Origin: Microbacterium sp. Leaf159
Lineage (GTDB): Bacteria > Actinomycetota > Actinomycetes > Actinomycetales > Microbacteriaceae
Assembly: GCF_001423615.1 (NCBI RefSeq)
Contig: NZ_LMOU01000001.1
Location: 2,346,862-2,410,861 of the forward strand
Length of the DNA: 64,000 nucleotides
Direction of reading: 5' to 3'
Shown: positions 45,853 to 55,201 of the stretch, piece by piece
Layout: every line of letters starts with the position of its first letter
Numbering within the stretch: the stretch's first letter is position 1
Notes under the pieces: model-generated
Seen by the model: only the letters and a program-made list of their open reading frames with translations
The model's database searches: none
What the model was told of the DNA's origin: nothing
Program-made: the position numbers and the translations under genes

Positions 45853-46751
45853 GAATCACGCTGCACGAAGTCAGCAAAGGCCGCGGCGGCCAGGCGCTGC
45901 CGACGACGAGCCTCGAGTTCCACACCGGCGCCGTGCGCTTCGCACTCGCCGAGACCGAGCAGCGCCCCAGCGTGCTCGGCCTGATCGCCAGCGGACGGAT
46001 GAAGCCCGAGACCGGTCGCGTCACCGTCGACGGCACGACGAACAACCGGATGCTCCGCCGCGCGGTCGCGCTCGTCGACGCCCCCGACGTCAGCGACCCG
46101 CACGCCGACATCACGCTCGCCGGCGTCGTCGGCGAAGAGCTCATGTTCGCCGGGGTCGGAGCGACCCCGCTGCATGCCCGCCGTTGGCTCACCCAGCTCG
46201 GCTTCGGAGAACTCGCCGGAGTGCCGATCGGCAACGTCGATCCGGCGGCCCGCGTGCGCATCCTGTGCGAACTCGCCATCTTGCGCGAGGGCACCGAAGG
46301 CATCGTGCTCGTCTCCCCCGACCGCCATGGCGGCAGCCCCGACGGCTGGTGGCGCATCGCGTCGGAGTTCGCCGACCGCGGCTACGCCATGCTCGTCATC
46401 ATCGGCGGGTCCGCAGCGGTCGCCCTCGAGCGGATGAACGAGCTCGAGGCCATCAACGCCTCAGGTCCCGTGCAGCCTCTCGTGCTCGAGACGCCCGCCA
46501 CCGATCCCGACTCCCCGGCATCCGACGCCGACTCCCCGGCATCCGAGTCGGAGAACCCGGATGAGTCGGTCGACGCACCGCGCGCGGATGCTCCTGGCTC
46601 TCCGCATGAAGAGGACCCCCGGTCGTTGAGCGCGGATGGCGAAGCCGACCGAGACGAAACGCCAGCCACCGACACGCCAGCCACAGACACAGACACACCC
46701 ACAGACACAGCCACACCCACAGACACGACCGAGAACGGAGCCGAGCGATGA
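45849..46751 (+). CDS. ABC-ATPase-like protein without visible ATPase motifs
   Basis: 300 residues. Residues 1-205 follow the layout of an ABC ATPase (LHEVSKG; SLEFHTGAVRFAL; LIASGRMKPETGRVTVDG). The Walker A region reads AETEQRPSVLGLI (33-46) with no GxxGxGK[ST], the signature region reads NVDPAARVRIL (129-139), and Walker B reads GIVLVSPD (151-158) with no Asp-Glu. It therefore looks like a pseudo-ATPase. Residues 206-300 are an acidic Asp/Pro/Thr-rich tail. It overlaps both TetR and YhgE genes by 4 bp. Confidence 0.75.
   Translation: MRITLHEVSKGRGGQALPTTSLEFHTGAVRFALAETEQRPSVLGLIASGRMKPETGRVTVDGTTNNRMLRRAVALVDAPDVSDPHADITLAGVVGEELMFAGVGATPLHARRWLTQLGFGELAGVPIGNVDPAARVRILCELAILREGTEGIVLVSPDRHGGSPDGWWRIASEFADRGYAMLVIIGGSAAVALERMNELEAINASGPVQPLVLETPATDPDSPASDADSPASESENPDESVDAPRADAPGSPHEEDPRSLSADGEADRDETPATDTPATDTDTPTDTATPTDTTENGAER
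46661..46730. repeat. Degenerate CAGACAC-type tandem repeat
   Basis: Short iterations of ACAGACAC and CCACACC encode the Thr-Asp/Thr-Pro tail of the ABC-like protein. The repeats are prone to length variation by slippage. Confidence 0.7.
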
Positions 46752-48667
46752 AGGTTCCCTCCATGATCGCCGCCGAGCTGCGGCGCCTCACCGCCAGCAA
46801 GATGGGCATCATCGCCCTGATCGCGCTCGTGTGCGTGCCGATCCTGTACGGCGGTCTGTACCTCTGGGCGAACCAGGACCCGTACGCCAAGTTCCCCGAC
46901 GTCCCGGTCGCCCTGGTGGTCGACGACGAAGGTGCGGCGACTCCCACCACCGGAACGGATGCGCCGAACGGCGAGACCGTCAACTACGGCGAGGATGTCG
47001 CCGAAAACCTCATCGAGGGCAACGCGTTCGACTGGCAGCGCATGTCGGCCGACGAGGCGGCGGATGCTCTCCGCGAGGGAACCGTCGACTTCACCGTCAC
47101 GATCCCCACCGACTTCTCCGCCGCCCTGACCTCCGCCTCGGGCGACGACCCTCACCAGGCGCGCATCGAGCTCGAGACCAACGACGCCAACAACTACCTG
47201 GCGTCGTCGATGGGCACGCAGGCTGTCGAGAAGATCCGCAGCTCCGTGGCCGAGATGGTCGGCAGCGAAGCGGCCGAGCGGCTGCTCACCGGGCTCAGCG
47301 ACGTGCGCGACAACCTCGTCACCGCGGTCGACGGCGCGAACCAGCTCACCGACGGCGCGAACACGGCCGCCACGGGCAGCGCGACCCTGGCCGACGGCAC
47401 GAGCCAACTCGCTGCCGGCACGTCTCAGCTCGCGGGCGGCACGTCGGAGCTGGCCGGCGGCGCGTCTCGGCTCGCCGATGGCGCGGCGACTCTGGCGTCG
47501 GGGGCTCAGCAGGTCAGTGACGGCAACCGGCAGCTGGCCGACGTCGCCGACCGCGCCGGGTCGGCTGTGCAGCAGGCGACGGATGCTCTGCCCCAGGCAC
47601 GCCAGGACATCGCGACGGTCCTCACAGATCAGGGCCTGACGCAGGAGCAGATCGATCGGGTCCTCGCGACCCTCGATCCGCTCGGAATCCGACTGCAGGA
47701 GGGCAACTCGACCGTACAGAACGCGGTCGACAAGGTCGACCAGCTCGCCGCCGGAGCCGAGTCGGTGGCATCCGGCGCCTCGCAGCTCGCCAGCGGCACG
47801 CAGACACTCGCCAGCGGCGCGCAGACCGTCGCCAGCGGCGCACAGACCGTCGCGACGGGAGCGGCGGCCGCGAACGACGGCGCCGCCCAGCTGCGCGACG
47901 GACTCGGCACCCTCGCATCCGGCACGGCCGAGCTGCGTGACGGCCTGGCCGACGGGGTCGAGCAGATTCCCGTATCGACCCCCGAACTGCGCACCCAGCA
48001 GGCCGACACCATCGCCGACCCGGTGAAGGTGTCGAGCGACAAGGTCGCATCCGCCGAGGACTACGGCGCAGGGCTCGCTCCCTTCTTCGCCGCGCTCTCG
48101 GCCTGGATCGGCATCTACGCACTGTTCCTCATCGTCAAGCCGATCTCTCGCCGAGCGATCACCGCCCTGCACTCCCCGATCCGCGTCACGCTCGCGGGCT
48201 GGCTGACCCCGGCCATGCTCGGCGCGGTCCAGATGCTCGGCCTCATGGGGATCCTCGCGATCACCCTCGGCTTCACGTTCAACAACCCCATCGGCACGCT
48301 CGGGGTCATGATCTTCGCGTCGGCGACGTTCGCCGCGATCATCCTGGCGCTCAACGTCTGGCTCGGATCGGTCGGGCAGTTCCTGGGGCTCGTGCTCATG
48401 GTGCTGCAGCTCGTCACCGCGGGCGGAACCTTCCCCTGGCAGACGCTGCCCGCGCCCCTCGCCGCCCTGCACCATGTGCTCCCGCTCGGCTACGTCGTCG
48501 ACGCGATGCGGCAGCTCATGTACGGAGGCAATCTGGGTCGAGCTGGCTGGGACCTGGTCGTGCTGGGCATCTGGCTGGTCGGCGCGCTGCTTCTGGCGGC
48601 GATCGGCGTGACGCGGATGACGCACCGACGCACACTGCGCGATCTGCAGCCCAGCCTCATCGGCTGA
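46748..48667 (+). CDS. YhgE/Pip-family ABC-2-like membrane protein
   Basis: 639 residues. A first helix (about 18-40), a large extracytoplasmic region (about 45-430) and five to six C-terminal helices (about 440-625) give the YhgE/Pip topology. The external region contains many seven-residue repeats of the LASGAQT / LADGAAT kind (about 215-260 and 335-385), likely a long helical rod. Relatives include a phage-receptor protein and proteins linked to export; none has a settled mechanism. It is coupled by ATGA to the motif-less ABC-like protein, which would normally be its ATPase. Confidence 0.88.
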   Translation: MKVPSMIAAELRRLTASKMGIIALIALVCVPILYGGLYLWANQDPYAKFPDVPVALVVDDEGAATPTTGTDAPNGETVNYGEDVAENLIEGNAFDWQRMSADEAADALREGTVDFTVTIPTDFSAALTSASGDDPHQARIELETNDANNYLASSMGTQAVEKIRSSVAEMVGSEAAERLLTGLSDVRDNLVTAVDGANQLTDGANTAATGSATLADGTSQLAAGTSQLAGGTSELAGGASRLADGAATLASGAQQVSDGNRQLADVADRAGSAVQQATDALPQARQDIATVLTDQGLTQEQIDRVLATLDPLGIRLQEGNSTVQNAVDKVDQLAAGAESVASGASQLASGTQTLASGAQTVASGAQTVATGAAAANDGAAQLRDGLGTLASGTAELRDGLADGVEQIPVSTPELRTQQADTIADPVKVSSDKVASAEDYGAGLAPFFAALSAWIGIYALFLIVKPISRRAITALHSPIRVTLAGWLTPAMLGAVQMLGLMGILAITLGFTFNNPIGTLGVMIFASATFAAIILALNVWLGSVGQFLGLVLMVLQLVTAGGTFPWQTLPAPLAALHHVLPLGYVVDAMRQLMYGGNLGRAGWDLVVLGIWLVGALLLAAIGVTRMTHRRTLRDLQPSLIG

Positions 48668-48717
48668 GCGCGGCCGCACGAGAACAGGCCCCGGAATCCG
48701 AGGGTTGTGGGTAGTAT

Positions 48718-48770
48718 TCCCAGAGTGCGTCCTTGGGACGCGCTCTGGGACTCTCTGGGACTGAGTCCCA
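48718..48770 (+). terminator. Double hairpin between YhgE and acylase genes
   Basis: TCCCAGAGTGCGTCC (48718-48732) pairs with GGGACGCGCTCTGGGA (48735-48750), with one G:U. A second hairpin, GGGACT-G-AGTCCC, follows at 48757-48769. No U-tract is present. It could terminate the YhgE operon or be a structured leader of the acylase gene. Confidence 0.5.
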
Positions 48771-48798
48771 CCCTGCCTTCCCGAAAGAGTTCTCGAAG

Positions 48799-51459
48799 AT
48801 GACAACTGATTCGCTGGAGATCGTCGACCCTGCGCGCCCTTCACTGGGTGCGCGCATCGGCCGCATCGCCTTCCTCGTCGTGGCCGCGATCATCGTGATC
48901 GCCGTCGCCGCCGCCTTCTTCGTCACCTGGACGATCCAACGCTCCTTCCCTCAGACCGACGGCACCCTGCCCCTCGACGGCCTGGAGGCCGAGGTCACCG
49001 TGCAGCGCGACGATCGCGGCATCCCCACCATCACCGCCGACTCGACGCACGATCTCTTCTACGCCGAGGGCTTCGTGCACGCGCAGGACCGCTTCTTCGA
49101 GATGGACTTCCGCCGCCACGTCACGGCGGGTCGAGTCGCCGAGATGTTCGGGGAGTCTCAGGCAGCGACCGATGCGTTCCTGCGCACCCTGGGCTGGCGC
49201 ACCGTCGCCGAGGCCGAGGTCGAGGCCATGGACGACGTGACCCTCGGCTACTACGAGGCCTACGCCGACGGGGTCAACGCCTACCTCTCATCGCGCTCCG
49301 GTGCCGAGCTGTCGCTCGAGTATGCCGTTCTGGGCATACAGAACCCCGAGTACGCGCCCGAGCCATGGGAGCCCGCGGATTCCGTCGCCTGGCTGAAGGC
49401 GATGGCCTGGGATCTCCGCGGCAACGTCGAGGACGAGACCGAGCGGTCGCTGCTCGCGGCGGAGCTCGTCTCCGGTTCTGCGGATGCCGCTGAGACGCAG
49501 GCCACGCTCGACGCTCTCTACCCCGCCTATCCGTTCGACGAGCATCCCGTGATCGTCCCCGAGATCTCCACCGTGCCGGCCCTCGGCACGGATGCGGAAC
49601 CCGCCGCGTTCACCCCCGAAGAGAACGACGACGAGAGCAGCGGAGAGATGCAGCAGGCCGCCACCACGATCGAGTGGCAGGAGGCGTCCGATGTGATCGA
49701 GGCGGCCAGCATCCTGGTCGGCGACGTCGGAGAGGGCATCGGCTCGAACTCCTGGGTGGTCTCGGGCGACCTCACCTCCACCGGCATGCCCCTGCTCGCG
49801 AACGACCCGCATCTCGGCGCGTCCCTGCCCTCGGTCTGGTACCAGGTGCAGCTCAGGTGCAGCGAGGTCACCGACGAGTGCCCGTTCGATGTCGGCGGCT
49901 TCTCGTTCTCGGGCCTCCCCGGCATCGTGATCGGCCACAACCAGCAGGTCGCCTGGGGCTTCACGAACCTGACGACCGACGTCACCGACCTCTACATCGA
50001 GCGGATCGAGGGCGACCGGTACTGGCGCGACGGCGCTCTCGTGCCGCTCGAGGAGAGCACCGAGACCATCAAGGTCGCCGGAGGCGATGACATCGAGTTG
50101 ACCATCCGCTCGACGGTGCACGGCCCGATCATCTCTGGACTGACCGACGATTTCACGGCCATCGGCGACGACCCCGAACCCGGTCTTACGGCCGGCGGTG
50201 CGACGAGCCCGGCACCGGCCGGCGACGGTGCCGAGTACGCCGTCAGCCTGCGGTGGACGGCGCTCGACCCCGGCACCGCGGCGACAGCGATCTTCGCTCT
50301 GTCCACCGCGCAGGACTTCGAGGAGTTCCGTCACGCCGCTTCGCTGTTCGATGTGCCCGCCCAGAACCTCATCTATGCCGACACCGAGGGCAACATCGGG
50401 TACCAGACGCCCGGACGCCTGCCGATCCGGGGCGCAGGCGACGGGTGGATGCCGCAGCCCGGGTGGGACAGCAGCTACGACTGGACCGGGTTCATCCCCT
50501 TCGAGGACCTGCCGGTCTCGTACAACCCCGCCTCGGGGTACATCGTGACCGCGAACAACGCGATCGTCACCGACGACTACCCTTACTTCCTCTCGCGAGA
50601 CTGGGACTACGGCTACCGGGCGGCACGCATCGCGCATCTGATTGAACGACGGGCCGCTGCCGGGCCGCTCACCGCCGAGGACATGCGGGAGATCCAGATG
50701 GACAGCGAGATGTGGATCGGCAAGCGCCTGGCATCCGCGATGGACGACGTCGAGGTGAAGGGGGCAGGAACAGCGGATGCCGTCGGCCTGTTGCGCTCGT
50801 GGGATGCGCAGAACGAGGCATCCTCCGCTGCCGCCGCATACGCGAACGTCCTGTGGTCGAACCTCGTGCAGAACCTGTTCGCCGAACGCGACGAGCCCCT
50901 GCCGATCGACGGGCAGGGCCGCCTGTTCACGGTGGTCGCCGACCTGCTCGACGACCCCGCCGATCCGCTCTGGACCAACCAGGCCCTGGATGTGTCGAGC
51001 ATGGACGAGATGCTCGCCCTGTCTGCCGAAGAGGCCTACGACGAGCTCTCCGCCCTGCAGGGCACCACGGTCAGCGCCTGGAGGTGGGGCGATCTGCACG
51101 CCATCACCCTGACCAGCGACACCTTCGGCTCGTCGGGCATCGCCCCGATCGAGATGCTGTTCAATCGCGGGCCCTTCGCCGTGAGCGGCGGCGCCTCGGT
51201 GGTCAACGCGACGGGGTGGGAGCTCGGCACGTCGTATGCGACAACCACGGTGCCCTCGATGCGGATGGTGATCGACCTGTCGGACTTCGACGCCTCGACG
51301 TGGATCCACCTCACCGGAGCCTCGGGGCACGCGTTCGACGAGCACTACATCGATCAGACCGCCGACTGGGCGGCCGGCGTGCAGAAGCCCTGGGCCTTCT
51401 CGCGCACGGCAGTGGATGCAGCGGCCCGGCACACGCTCGTACTGACCCCGGCGGGTTAG
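48799..51459 (+). CDS. Penicillin-acylase-family N-terminal-nucleophile hydrolase
   Basis: 886 residues from the ATG at 48799. An N-terminal membrane helix (about 20-45) anchors it outside the cell. The alpha-subunit region (TVQRDDRGIPTI, then FYAEGFVHAQDRFFEMD) is followed by a spacer and the autocleavage site: Gly315, then Ser316-Asn-Ser-Trp, where Ser316 should become the nucleophile. NDPHLG and a later NGxxV-type Asn region support an active enzyme. Family members hydrolyse beta-lactam side chains, acyl-homoserine lactones or other amides; the substrate here is unknown. It is not part of the YhgE operon by spacing (131 bp). Confidence 0.9.
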   Translation: MTTDSLEIVDPARPSLGARIGRIAFLVVAAIIVIAVAAAFFVTWTIQRSFPQTDGTLPLDGLEAEVTVQRDDRGIPTITADSTHDLFYAEGFVHAQDRFFEMDFRRHVTAGRVAEMFGESQAATDAFLRTLGWRTVAEAEVEAMDDVTLGYYEAYADGVNAYLSSRSGAELSLEYAVLGIQNPEYAPEPWEPADSVAWLKAMAWDLRGNVEDETERSLLAAELVSGSADAAETQATLDALYPAYPFDEHPVIVPEISTVPALGTDAEPAAFTPEENDDESSGEMQQAATTIEWQEASDVIEAASILVGDVGEGIGSNSWVVSGDLTSTGMPLLANDPHLGASLPSVWYQVQLRCSEVTDECPFDVGGFSFSGLPGIVIGHNQQVAWGFTNLTTDVTDLYIERIEGDRYWRDGALVPLEESTETIKVAGGDDIELTIRSTVHGPIISGLTDDFTAIGDDPEPGLTAGGATSPAPAGDGAEYAVSLRWTALDPGTAATAIFALSTAQDFEEFRHAASLFDVPAQNLIYADTEGNIGYQTPGRLPIRGAGDGWMPQPGWDSSYDWTGFIPFEDLPVSYNPASGYIVTANNAIVTDDYPYFLSRDWDYGYRAARIAHLIERRAAAGPLTAEDMREIQMDSEMWIGKRLASAMDDVEVKGAGTADAVGLLRSWDAQNEASSAAAAYANVLWSNLVQNLFAERDEPLPIDGQGRLFTVVADLLDDPADPLWTNQALDVSSMDEMLALSAEEAYDELSALQGTTVSAWRWGDLHAITLTSDTFGSSGIAPIEMLFNRGPFAVSGGASVVNATGWELGTSYATTTVPSMRMVIDLSDFDASTWIHLTGASGHAFDEHYIDQTADWAAGVQKPWAFSRTAVDAAARHTLVLTPAG

Positions 51460-51480
51460 CCACCGGCGTCGGCTCGCGTC

Positions 51481-52839
51481 TCAGGCGGGCGCCGGCTCGG
51501 AGGCCGCGGCGCGGCGTGCGATCAGCCAGATGCCGACTGCGGCGGCGAGGAAGATCCCCGCGAGCATCGCCCACCCCGCGAATCCGAACGTGATCGCGGT
51601 GGCGTTCACGACGATGGGCGATGCCAGAGCGCCGAGCGAGAAGCCCATTCCGAAGACACCCTGGTAGGCACCGGCGCGCACGGGGTCGGCGAGCTCGAAA
51701 CTCAGGCCCCAGGCGCCCGCCTGCGACAGGATCTCGGCGAACGTGTGCGCGACCATGCCCACGATGAGGATGACGATCGCGGCCCAGGCGGGCAGACCCG
51801 CGGCGAGTGCGTAGACGATGCATGCGGCGACCATGAGCCAGCCGGCGATCATCGTCACCCGGCCCGCGATGCGGACGTCGTGCGTGCCTCGCGAGGCGCG
51901 CACCTGGAAGAGCACGACCAGCGCGGTGTTGATGATCAGGAGCACGGCGAAGGTCGCCTCGGGCGCGTTCGTGTTCTCGGTGATCCACAGGGGGACTCCG
52001 AGCTCGGCGACGCCGAACTGCATTCCGAAGATGGCCGAGAGGCCGCTCAGCAGCAGGTATCGGGGGTCGCGCCACGGCGAGCGGCGGTTCCAGTCCCTGC
52101 GCTCCGCGGACGCCGCCTCCGTGGCATGCGTGTCGATCGATCCGGTCTCGGTGTGCAGCACCTTGACCCTGGCGCGGGCCGGCGCGTCCACGGCGGCGGT
52201 GAGGCGCAGCAGCGGGAGCGACCCGAGAGCGCAGATCACTCCGGCGCAGGCGATGACCGCGCGGTAGGCCTCCGGCGTTCCCAGGGCCAGGGCGATCGCG
52301 CCGATGCCGGAGCCCGCGGCGATCGCCAGGTTGGTCACGGTGCGGAGCACGGCTCGGGCGTGCACGCGCCTTTCGGGGGCGAAGCCGCGGGCGATGATCG
52401 CCGACCGCGCGGAGTGGCCGAGCGTGTCGAAGAAGCCGGCGAGGCTCGCGAGGAGGAGGGCGGAGGCGAAGTCACCCACGAAGGCGTAGGCGGCGAGCAG
52501 AACGCCCCCGGTCAGCTCGAAGCCGAAGGCGAGGCGCCGGGCGCTCCACCGATCGGCGAGCCAGCCACCGAGGAACGACGCCACGACACCGCATCCGCTC
52601 GACACCGCGAGCACGATAGCGGCCTGCGCGGGTGACAGGCCGATGACCTGGGTGAAGAAGAGCACCGTGACGGCGAGGAAGACACCGCGGCCGACGCGGG
52701 AGACCGAGGTGGCCGTCACCAGCGCCCGCAGCACCGGGTCGCTCATTCCGGCGGACAGTCGGGCGACGAAGCTCTTCGTCGCGGCTGGGTCCTCGCCGTC
52801 CTTTCCGACCTGGTCGGGATCGGGATCGGGCGAAGACAC
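51481..52839 (-). CDS. MFS transporter
   Basis: 452 residues from a GTG at 52839 (AAAGG upstream). Twelve helices, with the GGWLADRWSARRLAFG loop after helix 2, a long central cytoplasmic loop (about residues 225-255) and an FAEILSQAGAWGLSFELAD segment in the second half. The Asp/Pro-rich first 20 residues are cytoplasmic. Substrate unknown. Divergent from the alpha/beta hydrolase gene by 70 bp. Confidence 0.87.
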   Translation of the reverse strand: MSSPDPDPDQVGKDGEDPAATKSFVARLSAGMSDPVLRALVTATSVSRVGRGVFLAVTVLFFTQVIGLSPAQAAIVLAVSSGCGVVASFLGGWLADRWSARRLAFGFELTGGVLLAAYAFVGDFASALLLASLAGFFDTLGHSARSAIIARGFAPERRVHARAVLRTVTNLAIAAGSGIGAIALALGTPEAYRAVIACAGVICALGSLPLLRLTAAVDAPARARVKVLHTETGSIDTHATEAASAERRDWNRRSPWRDPRYLLLSGLSAIFGMQFGVAELGVPLWITENTNAPEATFAVLLIINTALVVLFQVRASRGTHDVRIAGRVTMIAGWLMVAACIVYALAAGLPAWAAIVILIVGMVAHTFAEILSQAGAWGLSFELADPVRAGAYQGVFGMGFSLGALASPIVVNATAITFGFAGWAMLAGIFLAAAVGIWLIARRAAASEPAPA

Positions 52840-52909
52840 CCTTTCATCCTCGCACGGCTCCGAGACGCGTCCCCGCGGACACCGGTATGCGATGGGTTAG
52901 CGTTGACGG

Positions 52910-53671
52910 GTGGTCTCCAGCTATCTCGCCCCGACGGGCACACCTGTCACGCTGCTCGAGTTCGAGCACGCCGGGGCGACCCTGATCGCGGAGACCTTCG
53001 GCGAAGGCGCGCACACGTTCCTGCTGCTGCACGGCATCGGCATGGGCCGCAGCGTCTACCTCGACGTCGTGCAGAGGTTGCGCGGCCGGGTCATCGCGCT
53101 CGACCTCCCCGGATTCGGCGAGGCCCCCGAACCCACCCGCACCTTCACCATGGAGCGTCACGCCGACCTCGTCGCCGCCTACCTGCGCCATGCCGGTGAA
53201 GGTCCGGTCGTCGTGATCGGTCACTCGATGGGCAGCCAGATCGCGGCGGAGCTGGCCGCACGGCATCCGTCGCTCGTCGAGGGCGTCGTGCTCGCGGGCC
53301 CCACGGTGAACAAGGCGGCCCGCAACGTGGCCGCGCAGGCCAGCTATCTGCTGACCGACCTGGTCGGCGAGCGCCCCCTCGTGATCTGGCGCGGCGCCAG
53401 GGAGTATCTCCGCGGCGGCCCCCACCTGATCCGCAAGATCCGGGCGACCATCGTGCACCAGCCGGAGAAGGCGTTCGCGCGCATCGAGCAGCCCGTGCTC
53501 GTGCTTCGCGGTGAGAGCGACCCGCTGGCGCCGATGAGCTGGTGCCAGGAGATCATCGACGAGATCCCCGGCGCCGACCTGCGGGTGATCCCCGACCACG
53601 GTCACGGCACGCTGATCAGCGACTCCGAGCCGGCCGCACGTCTGATCCAGGGCTTCGCCGACAAGCTCTGA
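52910..53671 (+). CDS. Alpha/beta-hydrolase fold protein
   Basis: 253 residues from a GTG at 52910. The oxyanion strand LLLHGIGMGRS, nucleophile elbow GHSMGS (Ser about 106), catalytic Asp in RGESDPLAP and His in DHGHGT make a complete triad. No signal peptide. TAGCGT (52898-52903) ends 6 nt before the GTG, so the mRNA is probably leaderless. Substrate unassigned (esterase or C-C hydrolase are both possible). Confidence 0.88.
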   Translation: MVSSYLAPTGTPVTLLEFEHAGATLIAETFGEGAHTFLLLHGIGMGRSVYLDVVQRLRGRVIALDLPGFGEAPEPTRTFTMERHADLVAAYLRHAGEGPVVVIGHSMGSQIAAELAARHPSLVEGVVLAGPTVNKAARNVAAQASYLLTDLVGERPLVIWRGAREYLRGGPHLIRKIRATIVHQPEKAFARIEQPVLVLRGESDPLAPMSWCQEIIDEIPGADLRVIPDHGHGTLISDSEPAARLIQGFADKL

Positions 53672-53710
53672 CCCCGGCCTCGCCGCCGCACCAGCGCACC
53701 GGCGGATGCC

Positions 53711-54526
53711 TCAGCGCAGCGGCGGAGGTGTCGTCGGAAGAAGCAGAGCGTTGCGGCGCGACCGCGTCAGCAGGAGCGTGAATGCCCCGAGACCGCCCAT
53801 GACCACCGCGATCATGATGCCGAACACGATCATGAACCCTGTGACAGGACTCTGCGCCATGACGCCACCCACCACCGCGACGATCACACCGATCACCGCG
53901 AGCGTGGCCACGCACCAGCCGACGATCATCGACGCGAGATAGCCCCGAGGCCCGGCGTGCCCGGGTCGAGGACCGAACTTCATGCCGATGTACCAAGTCC
54001 ACCGTGAGCCGGTCCACCAGCGGCTGACCTGCCTCGTCATCGGATACCACCCGGCACCGGGCCCCTCGACCTCGCCGGGCAGAGGCTGCACGACCGCGTC
54101 GACGATCGGGGCCGACTGCGGAGCGGGGAGCTTGCGCACGCCGCTCGAGTACGCAGCGCCGACGAACCAGATGACGGCCGCCGACAGCAGCAGCACGGGG
54201 AAGACGAAGTTGCCGGGGCTCCGTGAGATCAGCGCGGAGAACAGCTGCAGCATGGCGAGCGCGGAGAACAGGATGCCCAGGACCACTCCCATGGCCGGCG
54301 GCTCGATCGCCAGCCAGTCGGGCCGCGGCTTGCCCGCGCGGACGCGATACGGCGTCCACATCACGCCGTCCCACCAGCGGACGTCCGTCGTGCCGGGAAC
54401 CGGATACCAGCCCATCGACAGCGTCGCCGGTGCGGCCGCCCGCTCATGTGCGGTCCACTGCACGCCGTCCCACCAGCGCTGAGCACCCGGCGTGCCCGCG
54501 TCGTACCATCCCTGCGGTGCTGACAT
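53711..54526 (-). CDS. DUF2510 membrane protein with three Trp-rich motifs
   Basis: 271 residues. Two N-terminal DUF2510 motifs (GWYDAG...RWWDGVQWT and GWYPVPG...RWWDGVMWT) and a third, degenerate one (GWYPM...RWWTGSRWT, about 160-180). Two helices lie between motif 2 and 3 (about 78-125) and two after motif 3. DUF2510 is a short WW-like module of unknown partner in actinobacteria. It begins 19 bp after the mrpG stop, preceded by AGGGGGG, so it is probably the last gene of the Mrp operon. Confidence 0.85.
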   Translation of the reverse strand: MSAPQGWYDAGTPGAQRWWDGVQWTAHERAAAPATLSMGWYPVPGTTDVRWWDGVMWTPYRVRAGKPRPDWLAIEPPAMGVVLGILFSALAMLQLFSALISRSPGNFVFPVLLLSAAVIWFVGAAYSSGVRKLPAPQSAPIVDAVVQPLPGEVEGPGAGWYPMTRQVSRWWTGSRWTWYIGMKFGPRPGHAGPRGYLASMIVGWCVATLAVIGVIVAVVGGVMAQSPVTGFMIVFGIMIAVVMGGLGAFTLLLTRSRRNALLLPTTPPPLR

Positions 54527-54545
54527 CGTCCCCCCTGTTCGACTC

Positions 54546-54935
54546 TCAGCCTGCGCCGGGAGGAGTCTGCTTCGAGTCTGCGAGCTCGTCGACGACGAGG
54601 CTGCGCTCGTCGGTCGTGCCGTTGCGATAGGCCTGTCGCCCCACGATGTGCGCCGACAGAGGGGCTGTGGCGAACTGCATGAGCACGATCGGGGCGACCA
54701 GGGCGAGGCCGACGAGGATCCCGCCCACCGTGCGCAGCGACAGCGCGATCGCGAGACAGATCAGGATGAGGCCCAGCACCTGGGGCTTGGTGGCGGCATG
54801 CAGCCGTGACGGCACGTCGCGGAAGCGGAGCAGTCCGACGGCGGCCGAGAGGCAGAGCAGGGCTCCGAGCAGGATCAGCACGAGGACGGCGACGTCGATG
54901 ACGCCGTCGGGAATGCTGAGGCCGAATACGTTCAT
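54546..54935 (-). CDS. mrpG: Mrp Na+/H+ antiporter subunit G
   Basis: 129 residues from the ATG at 54935, overlapping the mrpF stop by 4 bp. Three helices with GLLRFRDVPSRLHAATKPQ, the conserved MnhG/MrpG segment, and a hydrophilic tail. Part of the hetero-oligomeric cation/proton antiporter in the plasma membrane. Confidence 0.93.
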   Translation of the reverse strand: MNVFGLSIPDGVIDVAVLVLILLGALLCLSAAVGLLRFRDVPSRLHAATKPQVLGLILICLAIALSLRTVGGILVGLALVAPIVLMQFATAPLSAHIVGRQAYRNGTTDERSLVVDELADSKQTPPGAG

Positions 54936-55201
54936 GGCGTCGTGTTGTCCCTTCTGGCGACGAACCGGGCGACCGAGATCGACCCGAACACGCCCACCGC
55001 GGCGATGATCAGCAGCACCGGGATGTTGCGAGTGTGCCCGTTGATCGCCATCTCGGCTCCGAGCACGCACATCACCTCGGTCAGCAGCACGTCGGAGGCG
55101 ACGGCGCGGTCGAGGATCGACGGGCCCCGCACGATCCGGATAATCGTCAGGATGGCCGCGAGGCCGAAGACGACCATGATCGCCAGCAGCAGGATGTTCA
55201 T
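54932..55201 (-). CDS. mrpF: Mrp Na+/H+ antiporter subunit F
   Basis: 89 residues from the ATG at 55201 with three helices and the RIVRGPSILDRAVASDVL motif of MrpF. ATGA overlaps with both mrpE and mrpG. Confidence 0.93.
   Translation of the reverse strand: MNILLLAIMVVFGLAAILTIIRIVRGPSILDRAVASDVLLTEVMCVLGAEMAINGHTRNIPVLLIIAAVGVFGSISVARFVARRDNTTP

Noticed and set aside
46382..48844. 820-codon minus-strand open frame opposite the YhgE operon
   Set aside because: It is antisense to three well-supported, overlapping genes, is dominated by Arg/Asp/Gly/Val low-complexity typical of the wrong frame in high-GC DNA, and has no ribosome site.
49288..51432. 714-codon minus-strand open frame opposite the acylase gene
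   Set aside because: Antisense to a protein with an intact autocleavage site and family motifs; composition is artefactual.
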